From Clostridia bacterium (GTDB lineage Bacteria; Bacillota; Clostridia; Christensenellales; Maliibacteriaceae), in contig JAFRLQ010000135.1 of assembly GCA_017431145.1 (NCBI GenBank), forward strand, positions 124,001-188,000: a stretch of DNA of 64,000 nucleotides. Reading direction: 5' to 3'. The position numbers and the translations under genes were made by a program. This document shows positions 46,062-53,122 of the stretch, piece after piece (positions within the stretch are counted from its first letter, which is position 1; the number at the start of each line of letters is the position of its first letter). The notes below the pieces were generated by a model. That model did not search any database and was not told where the DNA came from. It was given only the letters and a program-made list of their open reading frames with translations.

Positions 46062-46370
46062 ATGTCTGTAATCAAAATCACATCTGATAACTTCGATGAG
46101 GTCATCTTGTCCGCAGCCAAACCCGTCCTTCTGGATTTCTGGGCGTCATGGTGCGGTCCCTGCAAAATGCTTTCCCCCATTGTCGAGGAGATCTCGGAAG
46201 AGAACGAGGATATAATTGTCGGCAGCGTAAATGTCGATGAAGAGGCAGACCTGGCAATGCAGTTTGGAATCAGAAGCATTCCTACTCTGATCGTATTCAA
46301 AGACGGACAGGTCGCAAACCAGGGTATCGGCTTTATGCCGAAGCAAAGCGTTCTTTCGCTTATAAAATAA
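46062..46370 (+). CDS. trxA: Thioredoxin
   Basis: A 102-residue thioredoxin with the active site WCGPC (Cys 31 and 34) and the cis-proline in IRSIPTLIVFKDG. AAGGAG lies eight bases before the ATG at 46062. It completes an electron path from the flavoprotein to the peroxidase. Confidence 0.95.
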   Translation: MSVIKITSDNFDEVILSAAKPVLLDFWASWCGPCKMLSPIVEEISEENEDIIVGSVNVDEEADLAMQFGIRSIPTLIVFKDGQVANQGIGFMPKQSVLSLIK

Positions 46371-46386
46371 ATAATCAGGTAATAGC

Positions 46387-47514
46387 ATGCAGCACAGAGT
46401 GTCCGGAAAAAAAAGGTCCGGCATCATACTAAGGACCTCTATAATCAGCATCATCACCAATGTGGTTCTGGCGTCGGTGAAATTCATCATTGGTTCCATC
46501 GCACGTTCCATTTCCATCTCAAATGATGCAATCAATAACCTTTCCGATGCTCTGTCTTCTGTCATTACGCTGATCGGCACGAAACTTGCAACCAAAAAAC
46601 CGGACAAGCAGCATCCGCTCGGGCACGGCAGAGCAGAATACATGAGTTCGATCATTATTTCAATCGTCGTGCTGTATGCCGGTTTAACCGCCTTGTTTGA
46701 CTCTGTCAGACACATTTTTCATCCGGAGGATGTCAACTATTCCATGCTGTCAGTGATGCTGGTAATCCTCGGCATCATCGTAAAAGTTGTCCTCGGATAC
46801 TACGTCAGGCATGTCGGCAAACAGACAAATTCCACTGCGCTTGAAGACTCCGGTATCGATGCTCTTCTGGACGCTGCGGTCTCTGTCTCCGTTCTGCTTT
46901 CCATTATTCTGAACACAGTATTCCACTGGAACCTTGAAGCCTGGTTCGGTGCTGTTATATCTCTGTGGATTATAAAGACCGGCATATCAATGCTGCGTGA
47001 AACCATCAGTACGATCCTCGGCAAACGTTTTGACAGTGAATGCGTACGGAGTATACATGCAATCTGTGACAGTCATCCAGATGTTGAAGGATCCTACGAT
47101 CTCATCATCCATGATTATGGTCCGGAATATGCCATCGGTTCAGTGCACATTTCCGTACCGGAAAACATGACGGCGGCCGAGATCGACAGCCTTTCCCGGG
47201 AAATACAGCAGGAAGTCTATGAAAAAGAACATGTCGTGCTGTCCGCGATCGGTATTTATTCGATTAACGAGACAAGCGAAGCGATAGCTGAGATACGTGA
47301 GACCATTCAGCGGATCACGGAAGCGGACAGTCGCATTCTTCAGTTGCATGGCTTTTACTGCGATCTGACGAATCATATTATCCGCTTCGACATAATCGTC
47401 AGTTTTTCCGTTAAAAACAGATCTGATGTCATTAAAGAAGTGTATAACAAACTAAAAGCTCTGTATCCGGACTACGAAATCATGATCGCTTTAGACAGCG
47501 ACATATCAGACTGA
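46387..47514 (+). CDS. Cation diffusion facilitator (CDF) transporter
   Basis: Metal/proton antiporter of 375 residues with about six membrane helices. ISISNDAINNLSDALSSVITLIG and LGHGRAEYMSSII carry the N/D and H/E metal ligands, followed by a long cytoplasmic C-terminal domain of about 170 residues (DVEGSYDLIIHDYGPEYAIGSVH). Substrate is probably Zn, Mn or Fe; an Asn-x3-Asp first site hints at manganese-type members, but this is weak. It lies 16 bases after trxA, so metal efflux would be co-expressed with peroxide defence. Confidence 0.88.
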   Translation: MQHRVSGKKRSGIILRTSIISIITNVVLASVKFIIGSIARSISISNDAINNLSDALSSVITLIGTKLATKKPDKQHPLGHGRAEYMSSIIISIVVLYAGLTALFDSVRHIFHPEDVNYSMLSVMLVILGIIVKVVLGYYVRHVGKQTNSTALEDSGIDALLDAAVSVSVLLSIILNTVFHWNLEAWFGAVISLWIIKTGISMLRETISTILGKRFDSECVRSIHAICDSHPDVEGSYDLIIHDYGPEYAIGSVHISVPENMTAAEIDSLSREIQQEVYEKEHVVLSAIGIYSINETSEAIAEIRETIQRITEADSRILQLHGFYCDLTNHIIRFDIIVSFSVKNRSDVIKEVYNKLKALYPDYEIMIALDSDISD

Positions 47515-47520
47515 AATATC

Positions 47521-47556
47521 AAAAAAACGACTGTTCAAAATGAACAGTCGTTTTTT
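47521..47556. terminator. Bidirectional terminator between the CDF gene and rplS
   Basis: Stem AACGACTGTTCA / TGAACAGTCGTT with a very short loop, flanked by A7 on one side and T6 on the other, so it works in both directions. Confidence 0.85.
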
Positions 47557-47565
47557 CATGCTCTG

Positions 47566-47913
47566 TTATCTGCGAATCTCTTTCAGGCGGGCAGCTTTAC
47601 CGACACGGTCACGCAAATAATACAGTTTTGCACGTCTTACCTTGTTGTTGCGAATCACTTTGATAGATCCGATTCTGGGAGAATGGATCGGGAAAGTTCT
47701 CTCAACACCAATGCCGTACGAAACACGACGCACAGTAAATGTCTCCTGAAGGCCGCCGTGCTTTTTAGCGATAACAACGCCCTCAAAAGCCTGCAGACGC
47801 TCACGCGTTCCTTCAACGACTTTATAGTCGACTCTTACAGTGTCACCTACACGGATTTCCGGGAGGTCAGTTCTAAGTTGTTCAGATTCAATAGAGCGAA
47901 TAATATCATTCAT
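47566..47913 (-). CDS. rplS: 50S ribosomal protein L19
   Basis: Ribosomal protein at the subunit interface, 115 residues. It begins [35 protein letters not shown] in family fashion (seen as a normal-length L19) and ends with [20 protein letters not shown]. It has its own promoter and a short leader and ends at a bidirectional terminator. Confidence 0.98.
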   Translation of the reverse strand: MNDIIRSIESEQLRTDLPEIRVGDTVRVDYKVVEGTRERLQAFEGVVIAKKHGGLQETFTVRRVSYGIGVERTFPIHSPRIGSIKVIRNNKVRRAKLYYLRDRVGKAARLKEIRR

Positions 47914-47993
47914 TGTATTGCTCTCCTTCCATCATAGACGTTCTTACCTGAATCTCTTGGCAGCGGACCGCCCGTTTTTAATCATGCCTAAAT

Positions 47994-48022
47994 ATAATAA
48001 CACCGTTTACTGAATAAATCAA
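47994..48022 (-). promoter_or_regulatory. rplS promoter and leader
   Basis: TTGATT (48022-48017) and TATTAT (47999-47994) on the minus strand, 17-base spacer. The roughly 75-base leader (47914-47987) has a GGGCGGTCCGCTGCC hairpin candidate; L19 leaders are known in Bacillota, but I cannot confirm this one. Confidence 0.55.
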
Positions 48023-48055
48023 TTGTTTTTTCTGATTCCAGAATGCAAACAATCC

Positions 48056-48802
48056 TTATTTATCAGTGTCTTGCAGAGCACTCAGCTCTTTTACCATTCT
48101 TTCCTCGTCACCGCTCAGCTGGACCTTGTCCAGCAAATCCGGTCTGTTCAAAGCCGTTTTCAGCACCGATTGCTTTCTCCGCCATGCTGTAATGTTTTTG
48201 TGATGCCCGGAAAGCAGAACCTCCGGCACCGGCAGTCCGTTGTAATCAGAAGGCCTTGTGTATTGAGGGTATTCCAGCAAACCGTTCGCGAAAGACTCAT
48301 CATCTGCCCCGTTTTCATTTCCGAGGACTCCTTTGATTTGCCTTGCAACAGCATCGATCATCACCATTGCAGGCAGTTCACCGCCGGTCAGAACATAATC
48401 ACCGATCGAAACCTCTTCATCGATCAGTGTGTCCACAACGCGCTGGTCGATCCCCTCATAATGACCGCATAACAAGAGCAGTCTGTTTTCATGGGATAAC
48501 TGCCGTGCTTTTGCATCGTTCATTACTCTGCCCTGCGGAGAAAGATAGATTCTTTTTGCAGTATGTTCCGGGTCAATGGCGTTGATCGCATCAAATATCG
48601 GCTGCGCCATCATGATGAGTCCTGTACCGCCGCCAAAGGCATAATCATCGACCCGATGGTGCTTATCTACAGAGTAATCACGAATATTATAGGTGTTTAC
48701 AGACAAATAACCCTGTTCGATCGCTCTGCCCAGAATACTGGCCGAAAGCACTTGTGAAAACATTTCCGGAAACAGGGTTAAAACATCAATATGCACCTGC
48801 AT
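48056..48802 (-). CDS. trmD: tRNA (guanine-37-N1) methyltransferase
   Basis: SPOUT methyltransferase that makes m1G37 and prevents frameshifts. The 248-residue protein has IDVLTLFPEMFSQVL, YAFGGGTGLIMM, LSPQGRVMNDAKARQLS, LLCGHYEGIDQRV and GDYVLTGGELPAMVMIDAV, all TrmD hallmarks. The ATG at 48802 is used; a GTG two codons later matches the Bacillus N-terminus better and has better spacing to GAGG. It overlaps the end of rimM. Confidence 0.97.
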   Translation of the reverse strand: MQVHIDVLTLFPEMFSQVLSASILGRAIEQGYLSVNTYNIRDYSVDKHHRVDDYAFGGGTGLIMMAQPIFDAINAIDPEHTAKRIYLSPQGRVMNDAKARQLSHENRLLLLCGHYEGIDQRVVDTLIDEEVSIGDYVLTGGELPAMVMIDAVARQIKGVLGNENGADDESFANGLLEYPQYTRPSDYNGLPVPEVLLSGHHKNITAWRRKQSVLKTALNRPDLLDKVQLSGDEERMVKELSALQDTDK

Positions 48803-49319
48803 CAACCTCACACAAACGCGATCTTGTTACATGGATCACACCATTTTCAACGTCAACGTCAATCAACGCATCTTCCACCACAGGAAGCATCCACTGTATG
48901 GAATCGCCTTCAATCACATAAACGTCATTAGCCCCGGTCTTGATCACATCCGTCAGTTTCCCGATGATTTCTCCCTTTTCGTCATAGACGCTGCATCCGA
49001 TAAGATCAACGATGAACCATCTGTTTTCGGGCAGCTGAACGGCATTTTTGCGGTCAACGTACAAGTACTGATTCCGCAAAACCTCCGCAGCGTTTCTGTC
49101 AAAACACCCTTCCAGATTTGCGTAAACGAAATCATCCTGAATACGCACAAGGGAAAACTTCCTTTTCAGATACTGACCGTTTTCCATAACAAACACGTAT
49201 TTCAGATCGGTAAATCTGTCAGGATCATCCGTCAGCGACTTGAGTTTCAGTTCACCTCTGATCCCTTGCGGTTTTAATACCTGCGCAACGACGATGTATT
49301 GTGAAAGACGTGAAGCCAT
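48786..49319 (-). CDS. rimM: 16S rRNA processing protein RimM
   Basis: Maturation factor of the 30S head that binds S19. The 177-residue protein has VVAQVLKPQGIRGELKLKSLTDDPDRF and a C-terminal PRC-barrel part with GKLTDVIKTGANDVYVI and LLPVV-like MLPVVEDALIDVDV. Start at 49319 is one base after the khpA stop. Confidence 0.96.
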   Translation of the reverse strand: MASRLSQYIVVAQVLKPQGIRGELKLKSLTDDPDRFTDLKYVFVMENGQYLKRKFSLVRIQDDFVYANLEGCFDRNAAEVLRNQYLYVDRKNAVQLPENRWFIVDLIGCSVYDEKGEIIGKLTDVIKTGANDVYVIEGDSIQWMLPVVEDALIDVDVENGVIHVTRSRLCEVDAGAY

Positions 49320-49320
49320 A

Positions 49321-49548
49321 TTACATAATCTCAACAGAAACGCGTTTGCTTTCCTTTGCCGTTGCAGCCTTCATAACAGTACGGATTGCTTTCGCAATAC
49401 GTCCCTGTTTTCCAATAACGCGTCCCATATCCGATTCGGCAACATGCAGCTCCAATACAATGCTGTGATCCTTCTCAACTCTGTTGACAGATACCGCATC
49501 GGGATTTTCGACTAATGCCTTTGCCAAACCTTTCAACAATTCTTCCAT
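49321..49548 (-). CDS. khpA: KhpA-type single KH-domain RNA-binding protein
   Basis: A 75-residue KH protein (YlqC family) with the loop GRVIGKQGRIAKAIRTVMKAA. With KhpB it binds RNA and affects cell elongation in some Bacillota. GAGGTG precedes the ATG at 49548. It holds the usual place between rpsP and rimM. Confidence 0.95.
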   Translation of the reverse strand: MEELLKGLAKALVENPDAVSVNRVEKDHSIVLELHVAESDMGRVIGKQGRIAKAIRTVMKAATAKESKRVSVEIM

Positions 49549-49566
49549 TTTGCACCTCAAAGGCGA

Positions 49567-49806
49567 TTATTCAGCAGCCTTTTTCAGTAAAGCACGGACA
49601 GTGTCGGACGGCTGAGCACCCTTTTTGATCCACTCATTTGCTTTTTCCGTGTCGATGCGGATCTCTGCAGGATCAGTGACAGGATTGTAGTAGCCGATTT
49701 CTTCAATAAAGCGGCCATCACGGGGCGATCTGGAATCAGCCACGACAACACGATAGACAGGTGCTTTCTTAGCGCCGACACGTTTAAGACGAATACGAAC
49801 AGACAT
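49567..49806 (-). CDS. rpsP: 30S ribosomal protein S16
   Basis: 79-residue ribosomal protein with [24 protein letters not shown] and [14 protein letters not shown], the S16 signature. It lies between ffh and khpA. Confidence 0.98.
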   Translation of the reverse strand: MSVRIRLKRVGAKKAPVYRVVVADSRSPRDGRFIEEIGYYNPVTDPAEIRIDTEKANEWIKKGAQPSDTVRALLKKAAE

Positions 49807-49864
49807 TTTTGTTCCTCCATTAATAAAGTGTGTATATTACAAATTGCTTTAAGCAAATTTGCTC

Positions 49865-51193
49865 TTACATGAACGGCATTTTCATGCCTTTTTTGCCAAA
49901 TCTTCCCATCGAAGAAACCTGTTTCATCAGTTTTCTTGTTGCATCATATTGTCTGAGAAGCTTGTTCACTTCGACGACTTCGAGTCCGCATCCCTTTGCG
50001 ATCCTCTTTTTCCTGGACGCATTTATGATCTCAGGACGCTGCCTTTCAGCCGGCGTCATCGAAAGGATGATCGCCTCTGTCCTTGCCATAACTTTTTCAT
50101 CGATCTCAACGTCATCCATTTTTCCCTGCATACCGGGAAGCATTGACAGTACATCATTCATGTTTCCCATTTTTTTCATCTGACGGAATTGATCGAGGTA
50201 GTCTTCCAGGGTAAAAGAGTTCTTCTTGATTTTCTCGACAAGTTCTTTTGCGTTCTTCTCATCGTAAGCCTGCTGTGCTTTTTCGATCAGCGTCAGTACA
50301 TCGCCCATTCCAAGAATACGGGATGCCATCCTGTCCGGGTGAAACACTTCAATGTCTTCCAGTTTTTCTCCGATACTGGAGTAGAGAATCGGTTTACCTG
50401 TTACCGCCCGGATGGACAATGCAGCTCCGCCTCTGGCATCACCGTCAAGCTTTGACAGGACTACACCGTCAATGCTCAACTGTTCATCAAATGTTTTTGC
50501 CACATTGACCGCATCCTGTCCGGTCATCGCATCAACTACAAGAATCGTCTGGAAGACAGGCAGTTCACGATGGATCTCCTTTAACTCATCCATGAGTTCC
50601 TCATCGATATGCAAACGACCTGCCGTATCAATAAGAAGCACATCATAGCCCATACGGATCGCTTCCTGCTTGGCGGCCTTGGCTATGACCAGCGGTTTTT
50701 CCTGCCCCATTTCAAAGACAGGCACTCCGGCTTTTTCCCCCACGACCTTAAGCTGTTGAATCGCTGCGGGACGATAGATATCACACGCCGCGATCAGTGG
50801 CTTTTTCCCCTGCTTTTTCAGCATCAGGGACAGTTTTCCCGCCAAAGTCGTTTTTCCTGCGCCCTGCAGTCCGCAAAGCATGATAACTGTCGGTGGCTTG
50901 GAGTCAAAAGTAATCTGTTTTGAAGACGATCCCATCAGAGAAATCATTTCTTCATGAACGATCTTAACGACCTGCTGGCCGGGTGTAAGCGATTCCATAA
51001 CCTCGCTCCCGACAGCTCGCGCGGAAGTTTTCTTGATAAAGTCTTTTACTACCAGATAATTAACATCCGCTTCCAATAATGCAAGCCGGATCTCACGCAT
51101 CGTTTCCTTTACATCCGATTCCGAGAGTTTGCCCTTCCCGTTCAGTTTTCTAATAATCGCCTGAAGCTTTTGGTTCAATCCTTCAAAGGCCAT
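49865..51193 (-). CDS. ffh: Signal recognition particle protein Ffh
   Basis: GTPase that targets membrane proteins to the translocon. The 442-residue protein has an N domain, G1 GLQGAGKTT near residue 108, DTAGRLHID, SKLDGDARGGAALS, and a methionine-rich M domain (QMKKMGNMNDVLSMLPGM) ending in basic GKKGMKMPFM. GGAGGAG precedes the ATG at 51193; the start overlaps ylxM by 19 bases. Confidence 0.98.
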   Translation of the reverse strand: MAFEGLNQKLQAIIRKLNGKGKLSESDVKETMREIRLALLEADVNYLVVKDFIKKTSARAVGSEVMESLTPGQQVVKIVHEEMISLMGSSSKQITFDSKPPTVIMLCGLQGAGKTTLAGKLSLMLKKQGKKPLIAACDIYRPAAIQQLKVVGEKAGVPVFEMGQEKPLVIAKAAKQEAIRMGYDVLLIDTAGRLHIDEELMDELKEIHRELPVFQTILVVDAMTGQDAVNVAKTFDEQLSIDGVVLSKLDGDARGGAALSIRAVTGKPILYSSIGEKLEDIEVFHPDRMASRILGMGDVLTLIEKAQQAYDEKNAKELVEKIKKNSFTLEDYLDQFRQMKKMGNMNDVLSMLPGMQGKMDDVEIDEKVMARTEAIILSMTPAERQRPEIINASRKKRIAKGCGLEVVEVNKLLRQYDATRKLMKQVSSMGRFGKKGMKMPFM

Positions 51194-51591
51194 GGATTCT
51201 CCTCCCAAACATGCATTATCTGCTCAAGCAACGAATCGACCGTCTTATCATCCGCTCTTTCATTTCTCTGATAGCGTTTGATCAATTCATTCTGTATCAT
51301 CATTCTGCTGACAACCCCGAGCCGCATCTCTGTGTCAAACAACCATTTTTCGCATTTTTTGATCGTATCGTGGACACCTTGTCTTGTAATGTTCATTTCC
51401 TCTGCGATTTCAGAAAGCGAATAATCCTCATCGATCCAGAAAGAAAGAACTGTCCTTCGATGCTCATTCAAAAGCGCGCCGTATACATCAAACAGCATAC
51501 CTGTTTTTACTTTCTGCGGCATTTGATCAAACACACGCCGCACAAAGTTTCCGTCCAGCACTTCATACTCAGATGTAACTTCTGCGCTCAC
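51175..51591 (-). CDS. ylxM: YlxM-type helix-turn-helix protein (SRP operon)
   Basis: Sigma-region-4-like DNA-binding or SRP-linked protein. The helix-turn-helix LSEIAEEMNITRQGVHDTIKK is near residues 58-78. The GTG at 51591, preceded by GGGTGA, gives 138 residues; homologues start nearer MPQKVKTGMLFDVYG, so an ATG at 51522 (115 residues) is the alternative. A terminator ends only about 12 bases before the GTG, so the promoter for this operon is not visible in the gap. Confidence 0.85.
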   Translation of the reverse strand: MSAEVTSEYEVLDGNFVRRVFDQMPQKVKTGMLFDVYGALLNEHRRTVLSFWIDEDYSLSEIAEEMNITRQGVHDTIKKCEKWLFDTEMRLGVVSRMMIQNELIKRYQRNERADDKTVDSLLEQIMHVWEENPWPLKD

Positions 51592-51603
51592 TGAATCACC
51601 CGT

Positions 51604-51637
51604 AAAAAAGACTGTAAAGCACAATTGCTTTACAGTC
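51604..51637 (-). terminator. Terminator after the pyridoxamine kinase gene
   Basis: Perfect 11-bp stem GACTGTAAAGC / GCTTTACAGTC with a six-base loop, followed by T6 on the minus strand, just upstream of ylxM. Confidence 0.85.
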
Positions 51638-51663
51638 CAATATTACTCGCTTTTTTTCAGATG

Positions 51664-52512
51664 TCAAGTGTTTTTACTTGTCACGCTCAACATTTTGATC
51701 AAATATGGAATCTCTCCTTCGAATCTTACGCCATACCAGTGATTCTCATCTTTATAGGTGTTTTCAATTGCTTTGACAGTATAATCGGCGGCAATCTTTG
51801 CAGAATCATTCATTGAACATCCGCACATCATCGCTCCTGTAAACGTAGCAGCATATACATCTCCTGTTCCGTGGCAGTTACGTTCATACTTCATGTGCTC
51901 ATAATAATACGTTTCTCCCCCGCTCATAACGAAAACCCCTGTATGGCCGGGTTTAAAACTGACACCGGTCAGTACAACTGAATCGCACCCAAGAGAACGC
52001 AGTTTCTCACAAAGCTGAAGGATGTATTCTTCCTTGTAGTTTTCAGTATAAGTCGTACCGGTCAGGAAACATGCCTCTGTCAGGTTAGGGAGCACAACGT
52101 CCGCCACAGAAACGAGCTCTTTCATTTTATTTACATAGATTTCGTCAAATCCGGGATAAAGCCGGCCAAGGTCGCCCATTGCAGGATCCACGACCACCAT
52201 TGAAGTATCTTTCCGGGTATGCTCAATGATCTGCTTTACATAATCAATCTGTTTAGATGAACCGAGATATCCAGTATAAAAGCAGTCAAATCGGATACCC
52301 TCTTTGATCCAGTGATTCAGAATCCCTGGAAAATCTTCTGTCAGATCATGATAGGTATATCCCTTAAAGCCCGCAGTATGCGTTGACAAAACAGCGGAGG
52401 GCAGTATCGACGTTTCAATACCGCACGCTGAAATGATCGGAAGCGCAACCGTAATCGAGCACTGACCGACACATGAAATATCCTGTATTGTAAGCACTTT
52501 TTTATTGATCAT
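51664..52512 (-). CDS. Pyridoxamine/pyridoxal kinase (PdxY-like)
   Basis: Phosphorylates vitamin B6 vitamers. The 282-residue ribokinase-fold protein has VLTIQDISCVGQCSITVALPII, the substrate segment STHTAGFKGYTYHDL, VVVDPAMGDLGRLY, LPNLTEACFLTG and the anion hole CHGTGDVYAATFTGA with the catalytic Asp. AAAGGAG lies seven bases before the ATG at 52512. It is flanked by terminators and is monocistronic. Confidence 0.9.
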   Translation of the reverse strand: MINKKVLTIQDISCVGQCSITVALPIISACGIETSILPSAVLSTHTAGFKGYTYHDLTEDFPGILNHWIKEGIRFDCFYTGYLGSSKQIDYVKQIIEHTRKDTSMVVVDPAMGDLGRLYPGFDEIYVNKMKELVSVADVVLPNLTEACFLTGTTYTENYKEEYILQLCEKLRSLGCDSVVLTGVSFKPGHTGVFVMSGGETYYYEHMKYERNCHGTGDVYAATFTGAMMCGCSMNDSAKIAADYTVKAIENTYKDENHWYGVRFEGEIPYLIKMLSVTSKNT

Positions 52513-52551
52513 TTGAAAACTCCTTTGATAATGAAACAAAACAATCCCTTT

Positions 52552-52587
52552 GAAAAACAAAAAGGATGCTGAAACATCCTTTTTGTT
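52552..52587 (-). terminator. tRNA-cluster terminator
   Basis: Stem ACAAAAAGGATG / CATCCTTTTTGT with a five-base loop, followed by TTTTC on the minus strand, directly after tRNA-Asp. Confidence 0.8.
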
Positions 52588-52595
52588 TTCCGAGC

Positions 52596-52668
52596 GACCC
52601 GGATGGGGCTCGAACCCACGACCTCTAGCGTGACAGGCTAGCGCTCTAACCAGCTGAGCTACCGGGCC
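52596..52668 (-). tRNA. tRNA-Asp (GTC)
   Basis: Cloverleaf with acceptor GGCCCGG/CCGGGTC, anticodon loop CTGTCAC and T loop TTCGAGC. No CCA is encoded. Last of four co-transcribed tRNAs. Confidence 0.95.
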
Positions 52669-52674
52669 ATCCGA

Positions 52675-52748
52675 TGGGCCTTCAGGGACTCGAACCCCGG
52701 ACCAATCGGGTATGAGCCGACCGCTCTAACCAACTGAGCTAAAGGCCC
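52675..52748 (-). tRNA. tRNA with CAT anticodon (Met elongator or Ile2)
   Basis: Acceptor GGGCCTT/AAGGCCC, anticodon loop CTCATAC. The body (GGxCCTTTAGCTCAGTTGG) resembles the lysidine-type tRNA-Ile2 of Bacillus as well as clostridial elongator tRNA-Met, so I leave the identity open. No CCA encoded. Confidence 0.92.
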
Positions 52749-52753
52749 ATATT

Positions 52754-52829
52754 TGGTGACCCCAAGGGGATTCGAACCCCTGTTACCGCCGTGAAAGGGC
52801 GGTGTCTTAGGCCTCTTGACCATGGGGTC
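52754..52829 (-). tRNA. tRNA-Glu (TTC), CCA encoded
   Basis: Acceptor GACCCCA/TGGGGTC, anticodon loop CTTTCAC, T arm AGGGG-TTCGAAT-CCCCT, then A and CCA. It is the only tRNA of the four with an encoded CCA. Confidence 0.95.
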
Positions 52830-52855
52830 ATGTCACCAAATATTTATGAAATTAA

Positions 52856-52930
52856 TCGGGGTGAAGGGATTCGAACCCCCGGCCCCATGCTCCCAAAGCA
52901 CGTACGCTAGCCAGACTGCGCCACACCCCG
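52856..52930 (-). tRNA. tRNA-Pro (TGG)
   Basis: Acceptor CGGGGTG/CACCCCG, anticodon loop TTTGGGA, standard T arm. First tRNA of the cluster, 27 bases after the -10 box. No CCA encoded. Confidence 0.95.
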
Positions 52931-52957
52931 AGGCATTGCCGCATCAGCGACTTATTC

Positions 52958-52986
52958 AATATACAAGACACGCAACTCAATGTCAA
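52958..52986 (-). promoter_or_regulatory. tRNA-cluster promoter
   Basis: Consensus TTGACA (52986-52981) and TATATT (52963-52958) on the minus strand, 17-base spacer. Confidence 0.85.
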
Positions 52987-53072
52987 GTGTTTAATTGAAA
53001 ATGACTGATCTTCCTGTTCACCGGTCTTCGCATCATCTGAACTACCGTTTTGTATGTACAACAAACAGTAAG

Positions 53073-53111
53073 AAAAAAGCAGCCCATTTTCAAAACGCAG
53101 ATGGGCTGCTT
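53073..53111 (-). terminator. ispH-S1 terminator
   Basis: Stem AAGCAGCCCAT / ATGGGCTGCTT with a 13-base loop, followed by TTTTC on the minus strand. Confidence 0.8.
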
Positions 53112-53122
53112 GATTCAACCGA

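Noticed and set aside
51592-51624. Longer N-terminus for ylxM starting at a TTG at 51624
   Set aside because: It would translate through the terminator hairpin of the preceding gene and has no ribosome site.
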